64,000 bases of DNA from Nicotiana tabacum (taxonomy: Eukaryota > Streptophyta > Magnoliopsida > Solanales > Solanaceae). Below, one piece after another: positions 35,761 through 49,100 of the stretch; within the stretch, counting starts at the first letter, position 1; every line of letters starts with the position of its first letter. The notes under the pieces were generated by a model, which saw only the letters and a program-made list of their open reading frames with translations, ran no database searches and had not been told where the DNA came from. The position numbers and the translations under genes were made by a program. The stretch covers positions 46,788,806 to 46,852,805 of the forward strand of contig NC_134095.1 of the NCBI RefSeq assembly GCF_000715075.1. The letters are read 5' to 3'.

Positions 35761-37288
35761 GAGTCCAGCCCCAAGGGAGGAAGGAAACCAGAAAGGATGA
35801 AGCGAACAAGCCACGACGTATTACCACGATAGTGAAGGATCGACGACACCCTCCGAGGACTCATAAAATGGAAAGTCAAAATGTTCGCCATCAGGGAAAA
35901 CGGGTCCGGGGAAATATTCTGGAGGACACCCTTACATCTAGGGAAAAGGACACCGAGACTCCGCCTCGGCATCGCACTGACGTATTGGTAACCCTCTCCC
36001 TCATTTGATCTATTTCAAATACAACATGTGTTCATGAATTCAGGTGGTTCGATCATGTACAACAACGATGTCAAACCAAAGTCAATGGGGCGGTCCGGAC
36101 TAACGGACCAAATTGCTCCCGCATCCCGAATCGCTGGCGAATTCCAAATGACAATCGTCACAAAGACCATTCTCTTGATATAGCTAGTCCGAGCTTGGGC
36201 TGGGACGTCGAGCTCTGTACCATCAGAGGAGGTGCAAAGCACGGACGTCTTATTCAGACGATCGCCGACACACCACTTGGGGACAGCGTCAGCCCCATTT
36301 TACCAAAATAATTAAATCCCCCGCAAAAGGGCAGAACTAAAATAAGTCGACAGAGAGCAATACGCGACGAGAGGAAATTCTTCACCATATAGCGCGTCGT
36401 CGGCATCAATGCCCCCACCCTCGGAAGGATCAAAGGGTAAGCAAACCACATCTTCGGCCAAACCTCATAAGTCACAGCGGAGGGCTGTATCGGGACTCAC
36501 GCCTCAAAAGGGTAGAAACATACCAAATCTCAAAACATCGCGTACGCATCCCGCGATGAGGAAGAGCTGCTTTACTCCCTTGTTATTTTTTCACTAACTT
36601 GTATGCAGACAACTAGCCAGGACATTTGGAAGTTCTAACTCTACCCGGAGATCCCTAGGCTTAAAAAAAAGGGGCCCGCCGCGCTCTTTCCCCCCAATTG
36701 GACTTCCGCCCCTAAGAGGGCCTCGTCAGCAAGATTATTAGCGGAGCAACATATCCCCAGAGGAGGATCTGATAAGGTCGCAGGCCTTCTTCTATAGTGT
36801 AACGACGAGCGATGATCTTCTTCTAAAGGCACCATCCCCTCGGGAGGATCGAGAAGCGGTAGACTAATTCTCAATAGGGAATTATGTAATAGATCGAATG
36901 GTCCGAGGAGCCACACCCACGTGGGTCGAGCTCATAACAATGAAACAATGTATGTTTTACCAAGTAATAAAGAATATCTTTCGGCATCTCATTCTCCAGA
37001 AAGGGGGATTTCAACAGGCTCACGACGAAGGCCTCTCCACCAAATGCATCCCGAGATACTTGGAGACTTAGCATCAGCAGTTCAACAACTGCACGACCCC
37101 AGGGTCAGAACTCTGGGCTCATAAAGCCCCTACAAGGCAACTCTAAGCTCAAGAAAAGCGGTCTTCAAGCTTTAAAAAATTCGATGACTTGGAGACTGTC
37201 ATTCATCGCCATGCGCTGGAAAACCCGAAACTGTTAAACCCCTAGTGGGCAGACTCAGTGTAACCAGATCTATTCTACATTATAACAA

Positions 37289-37396
37289 AAACCGTAAGAC
37301 CTTAATAGGCATGACAAACCGGAAGACCTCAAAAGGCATGAAAAACTGTAAGACCTCAATAGGCATGACAAACTCTAAGACCTCAACAGGCATGAA
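37289..37396. repeat. 27-bp tandem repeat, four copies
   Basis: Units begin at 37289, 37316, 37343 and 37370 with consensus about AAACYGTAAGACCTCAATAG plus GCATGAM. Each unit is in frame with a 9-residue repeat (KTSIGM type) in a short plus-strand ORF, but I consider the repeat non-coding. Tandem arrays in this 3' region are a known habit of Tat-lineage elements. Confidence 0.9.
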
Positions 37397-37799
37397 AATC
37401 CCAAAATGCAGGCTATACGTCGCATTTGTAAGAGTCCCGAAAGAGCATACCCTTGGTGTAGACGCCTAAACTATCACTCGGGATCAAAAATGGCTCCGGC
37501 CAAACACATATGACTACGTTCAAAATGGCTGATACAACCAAACTAACTCGACACGGGGACGCTCGACCGTCGCTAAACAAAAATTGCAGGCCACTACTTC
37601 GAATATATTTCGGAAAGAACCGGTTAAAATAGGATTCTCTCAACAGGAAAAAACGAGCTTCGACCATGTTAGCTCCAAATCATAAGGCTTCAAACTACTC
37701 AGCCTACGAGCTATGAACCTTCCGAGGTGCTCAAAACATCGCCGATAACGACTTGAAATCGAGGTTCTTCCAGAACTGACGACAGGTCAGGAAAAACTA

Positions 37800-38480
37800 T
37801 TTCATAAGACCTTAACGAGCGGAAAACAAAGCCTACAAAAAAAGCCCATGGGCAAAACAACATAAGATCCATTGTCGCCAGCCAAATGAGCCTCTAAGCC
37901 GCACATTAAAAGGTCTCTACGACCAAGCAGCGTAAGAGCCATTGTCGCCAGCTTGAAAATTGTCAACTTGTGTATTAAAATGAGCTCGAGTAGTAACCCA
38001 ATTCGGAGACTGGATCCAAAATATTTAACTATGCAAGCCTCCGGGCCACGTATTAAAAGGTCTCAACGACTAAAACAACGTAAGAGGCACTATCGCCGAT
38101 TTGAAAATCGAAAGTACGTAAGGGTCAATTAAAGCTCGAGTCGCAACGTGACTCAGAGACTGGACCCGAAATAGTTAAACTACAATATGCCTAAGGGCAC
38201 GATGTAATTGCCACTATCGCCAGTCGAGTGAGCCTCCGGCTACCCACCTGTAACGTCACTTCGACCCAAAGCACAAAAGGCCATCATCGTCCGCCCATGC
38301 AGGCAGGAAAGAACTTAAAGGCCAATTGAAGCTCGAATCGCAATGCGACTCAGAGACTGGACCCAAAACAGTCGAAATGGCAAATGCCCAAGGGCAAGAA
38401 ATAAGAACAATTACTACCTGCCCGCACGGGCATAGAAAATTTAAAGGCAGGCAAGCTCGATTCAAGGCCTGACTCGGCAA
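37800..38480. repeat. Degenerate 150-200 bp tandem repeats
   Basis: The motif GAGACTGGAYCC recurs at about 38006, 38156 and 38353, each preceded by GCTCGARTNGCAAY. The motif CAYTRTCGCCRG recurs near 37870, 37929, 38086 and 38213, often with TATTAAAAGGTCT before it. Units are imperfect and of variable length, suggesting an old satellite-like array within the 10-kb element. Confidence 0.7.
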
Positions 38481-38776
38481 CTGAGCCTAAACAGCTGGGC
38501 AAAACACGGAGGCGTCGACGCCTACTCTCATCAAGGATTGCACTTAAAAGCTTCCAGGCCTGCCCGATAAGTTCTGGACCTACGAGGATCCCACCGAACT
38601 CCGAAACTAGCTGGCCTGGTAAAAAGCAACACAAAAAGAGATGCAGAAGAAATAAAGCTTCAAGTCTCCTCATATCTTACATACTCAAAAAGGCGCACTC
38701 TCCATCTAGAAACATGCTCTACAAATATCAAATACAAAGCGGGAAAACGGCGAAATCTACACTCTGATCCAAAGGG

Positions 38777-41205
38777 TTATAACTTGCCGAGTTCGCTCTT
38801 CGTGTCGTCAGCAATAAGTGACTGCGCATCACGCTCGTCCTCCCTTGCTCGAGCCAATTCCTCCGAGAGAACGAAGCCCCTTGCACCGATCTCCTCGAGT
38901 ATCTCTCCTCGGGATCTGCAACAAAAGTATTCCTCAATCCTCTTCTCCCGGTCAAGGGCTCGCTTCAGCTCAGCTTGAGCATCAACAGCGTCCTTCATAC
39001 GAATCGCCATCTCCTGATCAGCCTTGGTTCGGCTTAGTGCCACTTCAGCCTAGGTGTCAATTATCTTAGCTCTGATCTTCGAGAGATCAGATCCAAGTTT
39101 CCCGATCATATCCGCCTGAACGTTGGCATTTTCATGAGACAAGCGAAGTTGGGCTTCGAAGGCAGGGACCTTGGCCCAGGCGCCTGTCTCCTCTAAAGCT
39201 TGAGCTTGCACCTGAGCCTTTAGCTCACCACAAGCAGTTCTTACGCGGTCGATGTCGCCCTTGAGGTAGTCCAAGGCCTCCGTCTTCTTCTGCATCTAAT
39301 ACAACAAAAAGGGGGTTAACCTTAAGGACAAAAGGGATCAAAGCACGAGTTGCAAAAAGTTACCTGCTCTATCAAATAGCTCTCGTATGTCGAGCTCCGG
39401 TACGCCTCACATTGCCAATGCAGTAGCTCAACCTCTTTATCCTTGCTAAGAAGTTTAAGAGACTCGCCCTCGTCTAGAATTTTCTAAACCTTGGACCATT
39501 GATAGAGCAGCTCAGACATAAGCCTATCACCAGCCTGCACAAGGAAAGCTCAACAGAGGGAGAATGACGTGGAATACAGGAAAACTGCGCCTAGGTTACC
39601 ACGAAGTGAAGCCGACGGACTTCCTCGAAGTCGGAACACACTCATGTTGATCCTGTCTCTTCGACCCCATAAGAACCGACCTCGGGCAAAGCATATTCAC
39701 TCGGAGGAACCGCCGCCCGAGAATCAGATACTCTGGGAACAACGGACTCGGATGATGCCCTCCCCTCGAAGACACGGGCCCGTTCGTCGCCACTAAAAGC
39801 TCCTCCATACTGTGGGTGCCAATCCCATTTATCATTGTCATCCCTCGACTCGGAGGCCGATGCCTCTTTCTCCCATTTGGAAGAGCAATGAGTCATCTCG
39901 TAGAACTGCCTGATACCTGCAAATGGCAAAGCCAGTACAAAAAAAGGAGGGAAATGTTACCTCAAATATTCGAAGGCCAAGGAAAAGGCAACATGCGCGC
40001 ATACCTTGGTATTTCGCTCCCCATCTGGCACGAAATACAGCTCGCCACAGACGCTCATCACAGGTTCAATGTGTCACAAGCCTCCGGACCCAGCCGGGCA
40101 GGTCAAGGACTTCGCTTGGGGTCCATGAAGTTGCTGCAACAAGGGAGAAAACACTATTATTCAACTGATTTTTGCTATAGGCAAAATCTGAAAAAGCACC
40201 AGATGCTCCACTGACGTGTATAATTCCACCCTTTGGGAAATGGCAAAAGCTCCACAAGGATAATGTCGACCATCCGGACTCGGTTAAACAAACTAGCCCA
40301 CTCTCGATCCCCGTCCTCTTCATCATCAACTACAAAGGGCGTGGACGAACGACACCTCAGGGTTAGCAGGCCCTGGTGATGAAAGGGCTAGTATATCTTG
40401 ACGAAGTGGTTAAGCATGAATTCAAGCACAACCTTCTTCTCAAAGAACCTCATCAGCAGCACCACTCGCCAAAATAACAGATGTATCTCGCCAAAGTAAC
40501 CCGATACTTCAAGAAAAAGTCAAGCACGACCCTATCAATGGGACCAAATGCAAAAGGATATAAGTATAAGCTCAAGAATCTATTAGTAGAGTCCATAATA
40601 CTCTCATCCGGGGAAAGCACCTGCAGCGCTATCCCCTCACTCCATCCATAGTACCTCCTCACCATCTCTAGATGTTCCCCTCTTATCAAAGACACCATTT
40701 TCACAGCGAACTCCCTGCCGGGCCGGCCTCGAAGTGGTTCCCATGATTATGGTGAAACTAACAGATCATAGCAAGGGAAAGAATTGAAGAACCCTATGCC
40801 AAAGCAGAAGGGCAGCTATCTAAAAATAGTGAGGTCTCGCAAAGAATCCGAAGTCGCCACACATATATGCGAGGAGCAGTGACGACTCGCCTACCCGGAG
40901 TGAGCCCCGGGAAGCCAACAACCTCGATACAGATCAACGGGGTGATACCCGATCCCGAAAGAATCCATAGACGAGAAGCCAAGACTAGAGGAATCATCTG
41001 TATTATCTCCAATCTCGAGATAGCATTCTACCTCGAGGATCCCCGCCAAAAAGAAGTCGGACTTCAGGAAGATTTCAATGCTATCGCTCAACGCGAGGCA
41101 GTACCTGGTCTCATGGTTCCCTTTTTCTATAAAGAGGAATAAGCATAAGGAGCTCCGATCATGAAAGCTCGATGAAGGTCCGAGGCAGCACCTGAGTATA
41201 GGCAA
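38777..41205 (-). pseudogene. Antisense additional ORF (coiled-coil protein) of the 10-kb element
   Basis: Runs opposite to gag, between the repeat zone and the 3' LTR. The order on the minus strand is a head segment 40704-40453 (YYGWSEGIALQVLSPDESI, YLYPFAFGPIDRVVLDFF); 40320-40190 (LPFPKGGIIHVSGASG); 39929-39642 (an acidic, Ser-rich linker); and a coiled-coil tail 39295-38777 rich in Lys/Glu/Ala heptads (AIRMKDAVDAQAELKRALDR). A GT-AG intron fits 39363-39296. An in-frame TAG lies at 39052-39050, and other frame breaks make this copy defective. Antisense extra ORFs of this kind are known from some plant Ty3/gypsy elements; their role is unknown. Confidence 0.65.
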
Positions 41206-42624
41206 CTCCTCAGCAAAAGTCTATCCTATACGATTTAAAAAAAGGCTATCTACATTAAAATCAAATGGGACACCCAGGTACCCAAAGCTAACCTTCATTC
41301 AGGATAACATCCTCGAAGGCCCCGAAATTCGGCGTGTTATCTCCATATAACTCGGAGGGCCCCTGAAAGCTCGAGCCTATTAGATCTATTCAGGATTGGT
41401 CCAAGGTACGACGATGGATTCAGAAGAGAGCCATGTCAATCGGCAGAGGATCGGAAAGAACGCTCGCTCCAAGTCAGATATCAGCGGTCAATAATAAAAG
41501 AAGAAATTTGAAAGGACTTGAAGGGCATGAGAGCATACAGAAATTAGGCAAAGATCGAAAGCAGAAGTCAATAGAGTATATTCATATTCATAAAAATCTG
41601 TGTACAAACAGCCTCGAGGGGTCCTTACATACAATTACAAAAGCCTATAGAGATCTACACCTAAAGAGAAGGAATAGAAGGATGTACATGTGATGAAACT
41701 TGAGGGCCCGGTCCACCCTCGAAGATCCATCTCCGGTATCAGCGTCCTTGAGCGCCGCCCTCTCGAGCGCTGCCCCTTCGAGGGCGATTCCTTCGACCGC
41801 CACCTCCTCTAGGTTCCCAGCTCAATCCCCCAAGGGATTCCCACCGGAGGAGATGAAGAAGAGGAAAAGGAGGGGACACAGAGGAGGCAGATAAAAGAGA
41901 CATGGCACCCAAAGTCAAAGGTTAAAGATTCGGCGGGCCCCAGCCTCAATGGCCGGTAGTGCCACTTTATCCCTTGGGAAAGAAACAACCTAGGGGATGA
42001 AGTGCCACACTAGGCCGAGGTAGGAGAGTGAGCAGTGGTGCATAGTCCGAACGACTGCCTACATATGGGGGAAACCGATTCCCCATCCATCATCATCTCA
42101 GGCCAACAGCAGCGCAAAGACAAGCATGTCAATGACCACAGCAGTAACGGGACAACATGATTATGCTCGACAAAGGGAAGCCCCGACAGAGGGCTGCAAC
42201 ACGATCTAAGGAAGCTCCGCCAAGCAGGCTTGAGGCCATGATCCCCAAGCATGATGTTCAAGGATAGAAGAAGATGATAAGAGGGAATGGGAAAATAAGC
42301 CAACAAAAGCACTGGGATAGGAAAAACAAGGCCAAAGCACCCCTATTTATAGGGAGTTACGACACGGTCATCGAGGCTTTGAAAGATTGACCGGCGGATA
42401 TAGTTCCTTGGAACACTAAATCGATGGTGGTACCTTCACCTTGGAGAGCGGGAATCGGGAGTGATTTGAATGATGTTGAAAATACACAAGCCCGTGGATG
42501 CCCCAATACCACAAAGCTCGCGCCAGGAGTCACATCACTGGTATGACGTCGCCGTAAGGAGCTCGAGAAGTAAAGTGTCAAAATCATTTCCCATCACATC
42601 GCTCTGGGAAACGTAGAGACTATC

Positions 42625-43385
42625 TGTATATGGTGAAATCAGAAGACTCGATTTCTCGCTCTCAAGTCACTTTGCAAGAATGCCTCGAGACCCTGAGGAC
42701 AGGAAGCCATGGCCGAGTTCCCGACCTTGGGGCTCATCGAGGCCAAACTCAGAGAAGATGGAGATCGAATCCAGCACAGAAGGGGAAGTTCCCAAGGTAC
42801 ACAGCTAAGTCTGACAGGGTCGGCTTATCCAAAGCCCATGCTAAGGCATCGCGTCAAGCCATCCCATATCCATACTTTGTAATTAATGCCCACGTACTTG
42901 TTGCCGAGTTCCCCACCTATTAAAAGGGACTCACACTACCTTGTAAGGGGCTGCTGTTGCTCTATTTCTTCCATGAGTGTGATAATCTCTCTCTCTCTCC
43001 CTCTATTTTCTTTCTAATTTTGCTTTTTCTCATTGGCCCGAGTCCACCTTTATATCCATCGTTCTCTTACTTGTTCTTCATTATATAGCTAAGTATTGGT
43101 CGTAAAGAGCTTTGTTTAATTATATCCTCAGTTGTTATCCCATTCCCGATTATCCTCGATAGCTCGAACTCGACCCTAACATCGACCCCGAGGTCCCCCA
43201 TCGACCGAACCTATTACCGGCAGCAGGCCCTTCGGTTCAATTACTATCTTGTTTTAGCTTGAATCTCATCATTAAACTCCATATTATTAATATCAACTAC
43301 TCTAACAACTAGCTCGAGAATAGATCACGTATTTTTAGAATCCCATTTACAAATTTAATTATTGTTACCATTTTCACGGTAAACA
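42625..43385 (+). repeat. 3' LTR of the 10-kb element
   Basis: Near-copy of 33387-34157 with scattered substitutions and a shorter TC microsatellite (about 42984-43000). The TATA position reads CTATTAAAAGG instead of CTATATAAAGG. It begins TGTATATGGTGAAATCAG and ends CACGGTAAACA. Confidence 0.9.
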
Positions 43386-45577
43386 ACATCTAAAACACAG
43401 ATTCAGGTAATTTCTATAAAGAATCCTAGGATAGGATATATAGGTGAACATTAATACATAGATCTTGCAACGATATTTTCAAAACTCAATGGCAGGGTCC
43501 AAATCAGTTTGCCTACTGATTTTAAACCTATAAGACTTAAGAAGTTTATACACAATTGAAACGCAGTTTCTAGTTTTATATAAGGATATTAATCACCTAA
43601 GGCTTGCCTAGGCATGGGGACTATACGTAATCACAATTACAGGAACTGTTCGAATAGTTTGAGATTGTTCAGCCTATGAGAATGCTGACCTAGGTGATAC
43701 AGGTTATAACAAGTGCTTTATATTAATTTGTATTTAGAGACATGATGTCTTTGTGTGGGGGCTGTTTAAACCTTTTGTAGACAGTGATCAGAATAAACAT
43801 GAGTCAAACAAATGCAAATAGAGCTCCTAGAAAATATGGTATCTAATGCACACAGGATATGACTATTTTTAATAAGGCGGGATTATTAACCTAATAGCAG
43901 GATCTCTAAGTGAAAGTACTTATGCAAAAATCAGAGCTGGTATAGTTATATGACATGTAGTATGCTGAAGCAATAAACGTGAATACCCTAAGAACATGAT
44001 GTCTAGTGCGCAGGTTTAACATGGTTTGAATGCAAATAGACACACCAGTCCTAAAACATGATTTCTTGTGCAGATTTGCATAATGCAAAGCCTAAAAACA
44101 TGATTTCTACCCAACATTATCCTACTGTACCATAAACTACCCTCCCATTTCACTAGTTATCCCAATATCTGTTTACAAATAATTATTACAGACCAAGGTT
44201 GAATATATTACATAAATGCAATATAGATTAAACTATAGGGAGCCTGATGTAGTCCCAAAGCAAACCTCGGAGTACTAGGCCTTCAGTAATCTTAAATGCT
44301 AAGGATTTCATTGCCAAATTTGTGTCCAGGTGTGTCAGAGTTCCCTAAGGACCTCAAGGATCCTGGCAAGTGCTCACACCTAGACATCTCTCAAATAAAG
44401 ACTGATTATGTGCAGTGTGGAAGAGCCAACCCTGATATGCTAGAGTTCAGAGTGATCTCAAGGATCTCTAAGCAGTACCCATATTAGAGGGGTAGGACTT
44501 AATAACCCAAGAATAAAGTGAGAGTGCTTGACATAGTTTTGAAAAGGTTTTGGTAAAACAGTATAAAGAAGACTCTTAAGAGTGCAAAGGTTTTTTGAAA
44601 ATAAGAACTAGTTTGGTGGTAAAACAGTTTGAGAAAAGTGTGAAAACACTTTTGGAATCAGAACACAAATCACAGAACAACCAGATTCAGAAACACTTGG
44701 CAAACAGATTCCACACAAGGAGAGAGGGGTTGGGGACACACAGAATACACCTTAGTGTATACTGGAGCACATGAGCAACAAGATGCACAAAATTCTCAAA
44801 AGTTTGTAGAATTAATAAGTTTGTTACAAGGGTGGGTGATTGTGGCATAGAGCAAAGATTACAGTAAAGACATGTTGAAAACACATAAACCCTTGACATG
44901 ACCAAACACACAACTAGAGTTTCCTTGAGAGACTAGATGACTTAGCATAATCTCATCAGAAAAGTAGAGTAGGCAAGGACTTAAATGAAAATACTAGGCA
45001 AACACCACATAATCAATCATAGTTTAAACATGATAATCACATATAGAACAAAACAGGTTGAGGCATGCTAGATAAAGTAGTAGACATGTCATTATAGATT
45101 AGACATACTAATCACAGATTGAACAGAACAAGGTTCAGCCATGATAGGTGAAACAATAAACATGCAATGTAGTTTAGACATGCCAATTACATATCGAGAA
45201 AACAAGATTGAGACATGCTATATAAAGCAGTAGACATGCAATTATCACTATTAAACAAGACAAGACTAGGCAGGTTGAAAAAAGCAGTAAACAAGAATAA
45301 GAATGGAACTCTCAATTAATGAACTAGGGCACATAAGGTTTAGATTTCAAAAATTAACTAGGAACATACGAGTTAGGAAGAAGAACATAGAATGTAGAGC
45401 AAACGTTGTGCAATGGTTAGCCTTGGCTTTCAGCTGGCTAGGCCAATGAATATCACAAGTAGCAGAGAAGAACACATAGCTTTTAGAGTGTAAGTGTAGT
45501 GGTGAACTAATGTTCGTGTCCCAGAAGTGAGAATAGAGAATAGTATATATAGTAGTTAAGAGCAAAAAGAATAAGGT
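43386..45577 (-). mobile_element. Old Ogre-type LTR, right piece
   Basis: Continues the LTR broken at 33386. Stretches such as GTGCAGTGTGGAAGAGCCAA (44411) and AGAGTTCAGAGTGATCTCAA parallel 47920-47960 of the younger LTR (GTGCAGTGTAGAAGAGTCAG). The recurring ACATGATTTCTA motifs at 43880-44110 match the repeated motifs at 47340-47540. A minus-strand TATA-like element (CTATATATACT) lies near 45545. It is cut at 45577 by a Del/Tekay-like LTR. Confidence 0.7.
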
Positions 45578-46143
45578 TGTAACGACCCGGCCGGTAGTTT
45601 CATGAGTTACCACTCCGTTTCCCCCATTTATGCTTCTTATTGTCTTGTTCGGCCATATTTTGTGTTATCGGGTTGGTTGGCTTGGGTTCGGAGAGGTTTT
45701 GGTAAGGTTTGAGACATTTAGTCTCTTTTGAGTAAGCTTAAGTAGGAAAAGTCAACTGAATGTTGACTTATATGAAAAAGGGCTCAGATGTAATTTTCTA
45801 TGGTTTGGATAGCTTCGGAAAGTGATTTGGGACTTAGAAGCGTGATCGGAATGTGTTTTGGAGGTCCGGAGTAGATTTAGGCTTGAATCCGTGAAATTGG
45901 AATTTTGGCGTTTTCTAGTTGATAAGTGAGATTTTAATTTAGGGGTCGGAATGGAATTACGGGAGTCACAGTAGGTCAGTTGTGTCATTTGGTTTGTGTG
46001 TGAAAAATTTCAGGTCATTCGGACGTGGTTTGATAGAATTTTTTTATCAAAAGCAGAATTTGGAAGTTTTTGAAATTCTTAGGCTTGAATCCGACGTAAA
46101 TTTTGTGTTTCGATGTTGTTTTGAGTGTTCTGAAGGTTGGAAC
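45578..46143 (+). mobile_element. Del/Tekay-like LTR, left piece
   Basis: Starts TGTAACGACCCGGCCGGTAG, the characteristic LTR start of chromovirus (Del/Tekay) elements in Solanaceae. It is interrupted at 46143 by the Ogre-like element; the rest resumes at 63591 and runs off the window. Confidence 0.75.
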
Positions 46144-49100
46144 TGTTGCTCCACCTTTTTCTAAAAGCAAAATCGGGTTCATGACATTTGGGAGGACAAC
46201 TCACTCCCTCTTGGGAATTGGTTTTTTTGGGTTAAAGAGTCGCTACCTAATGATTAAAGTGTATTAGGACACTAAAGAAGAGTTCGAGTTGGAAAATCAG
46301 AGTTCGGGTAAGGGATAGAAATTATCTCGAGGGGAAAGTGTTAGGAACCCCCAAGATCCACTAGTGTGGTTCCCGGCCATGTTACAATTGTGACTTTAAC
46401 TAACAAGTAAGCAAATAAACGTCTCAAATAGAAGGGGATTTACACATAATGTTGCAAGTGAATTGAAAGTTTGAAGAAAGATAAAGAAAACAGAAATCTT
46501 AAGCAAATAGTCGGGACAATTAAAAAGGGATAACAAGTAAAGGGGAAGGGGTCCTAGGTTTACAAATAATATGGATCACATCAATGCAATACCCGGTAAT
46601 CACTCCTCAAAAGAGGGGCTACACTTGGTATTGACGCACCGGTCATCATATCCATATCTACCCTTTCCCACCCCGTCAAGGTATTAAATACGGAATAGTG
46701 TCATTACTTATTGCATGTTATTACTCGTCCCGATCCTATCAGTCCCGGAGGCATTTGGGACTACTAGTCCTAAAGGGAGGGAGGTTGGAGCTTTTCATAG
46801 TTTTAAAAGGACAAAATTCTAATGCGACAAACAAAACACATAAGCAAGTAGGGGGAAACAAATAGAAGTTTAAGGGCTCAAATAGGCCTCCTCACTTAAA
46901 GGAGCAAATTATTTAGCATGACTTCAAATACTCGTTATAGTCTGAATTAAAGCGTTAAGACATAATGCTTCATCACATATTTCTCAGATGAGCAGTCCGA
47001 ATTAGGCCTTGTCTGGTTGCAATTTATTAAAACTGACACAGTTAAACAATTACCTACTGCTTGCCTAAGCGGAAGTATACTGATTTTAAAGAAGGGTTAC
47101 TGATTTTAGAACTAATTAAATTCCGCAGATATCAAACAAACATTACTACTGATTGTAGACCTATAGATAAAATAAACGAATTAGATTCAGACGGCTACTC
47201 CTATAGTCATGATTTGTAAGCGTTATTGATTTTAAAACGATTATGTAAGTGCAGGAGCCCTATAGACATGGTATCTAGAATGAAGTTGATTATTATTAAA
47301 CCTATGATTGTTTGCCTAACGACAGATGAATATGCAGAAATGCAGAAACAAAACTATAGTCATGATTTCTATATGCAGAAACTTATAGGCATGGTTTCTA
47401 ATGCAGTAATGAAAAAACTTATAGGTAAGATTTCTACGTGTGATGCATAACTTATAGGCAGGATTTCGAAATGCATAAGTGCAGAAACTTATACATGATT
47501 TCTATATGCAGAAACTTATAGGCATGGTTTCTAATGTAATAATGAGATGACTTATAGGCAGGAATACTATATGATATGCATAAATGCAGAATTTGTAAAT
47601 AGTAATCCCTATGAGCATGCTGTCTACCCATATGCATACATAAATGACCCTCCCCTTTTTCACTAGAACCCTTTAGTTATTACAAATTATTACAGACCCG
47701 AATGAATTAAATAAAAATACATTAGAACTTTCAGCTGCAACCAAACAACCTAATTCAAACTCAAGGTCCAGCAATATGAGATAAACCAACTTCCAGGATC
47801 CGTTTTACAAAAAGCCTTTCCCTTATTTGGGAAGTGTAAAAGTTCCCAAGAGTCTCAAAGGGACTCAGGGTAGTGCTTACACCCCAAACACATTGCAGAA
47901 TTAGATTATAGTGCAGTGTAGAAGAGTCAGCCCTCAAATATCCAAGTTTAGAGGGAACTCAGGGTCCCAAAGCATGGCTCATAAGAGGGTGACAAAACTT
48001 AGAATCTAAGAGTAAGTGTATGTGCATAAAGGGGAATTAGGGAAGGCCATGATGGTTTGGACCTGGGCAGTAATTTGGATACTGCCAGGCCATGAACCTT
48101 AACTCAAACACATAGAAGGGAATTAGGGTAGGGATTCATAACAGAAAATAGATGTAAGGAAAGAACACACATAGTTAACATTAATAATGAACAACAAAGT
48201 AAACAGGATTGCAGAAAACTGTAAATTAACACATAGGGGTAAGGCAGGAAAGCTAAATTAGAACATACCAGTTTCAGGGAAAACAAACAAGTAAAAGTAG
48301 TCTTGAAAAAGCCAAGTTTCAAGAAAAAGTTCCAAGAGATCCCAGAAAAGAGCAGAATGTTGTAAGAGTATTGAACTCAAAGCAATAAAGTGTGTAAGTA
48401 AGTTCAAAGTATTGATCTAAAAGTTCGAGGCATTGAGCTCGAAGTCATAAAGTGTGTAAGTAAGTTGAAAGTATTGATCTAAAAGTTCGAGGTATTGAAC
48501 TTGAAGTCGTAAAGTGTGTAAGTATGTTGAAAGTATTGATCTAAAAGTTCGAGGTATTGAACTTGAAGTCGTCCTAAAAGTGCACAAGGGTAGTCCCTTT
48601 TATAGTGCAGAGAAACAAGTAAGAAAGGTAAGGAAATATCATTGAAATCAATCTCTCATTGGTTAAGGGATTCTGATTCCAACGGGTAAAAGCCAGTTAA
48701 GGAAATAAATTTTAATTAAACCTTTCAAAGTAGCACAAAAGGGGTAAATACATAGAAGTTATTTAAGGAAAACCATCAATGGTACACGGTTTGTGCCAAA
48801 TATGGCAAGGGAGTCAATCAAACTGCCATGAAACCAAAATTACAGGTTCAATTCGAATAAACAGAGTCAAGAAAGGTAAAGGAGGTTCAATCGAAGAAAA
48901 ATCAGTGACAATTCGTCAGCCTTATTAAAAGGATTTCAGAATCAATCAATCAGTTGTTAAAAACCTTTTGAAAGAGAAATTTCACATATATAAAGCATAC
49001 CAATCAAACGAAAGGAATCGTCAGGTTACTCAGAAAAAGAGTCTAACATTTGAAAGCCTTAGAGTCACAAACAAAAGGGAATCTAGTTCAGTTACAGAAT

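Larger units (their letters stand above)
33387..43385 (+). mobile_element. Complete 10-kb LTR element with antisense ORF, no recognised pol
   Basis: LTRs at 33387-34157 (771 bp) and 42625-43385 (761 bp) share TGTA...CGGTAAACA ends. The target duplication is ACGTC (33382-33386) / ACATC (43386-43390), one CpG-type transition apart. A primer binding site (TTGGAGCCCATCGTGGGG) begins at 34160. The interior holds a decayed Tat-like gag (34542 to about 35760), a 27-bp tandem repeat, longer degenerate repeats and a minus-strand ORF at about 41.2-38.8 kb. I found no RT, RNase H or integrase motif. It therefore looks non-autonomous, probably a derivative of a Tat-lineage element. Confidence 0.88.

Noticed and set aside
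47226..47450. 74-codon ORF repeated almost identically at 60193-60417
   Set aside because: It lies in both LTRs of one element, so identity reflects LTR duplication. The frame tracks the repeated CTTATAGGCATG motifs and matches no known protein.
47340..47560. Regularly spaced ACTTATAGGCATGGTTTCTA units considered as a CRISPR-like array
   Set aside because: Units are imperfect with irregular short spacers inside a plant LTR, and the genome is eukaryotic. This is a family-specific LTR repeat.
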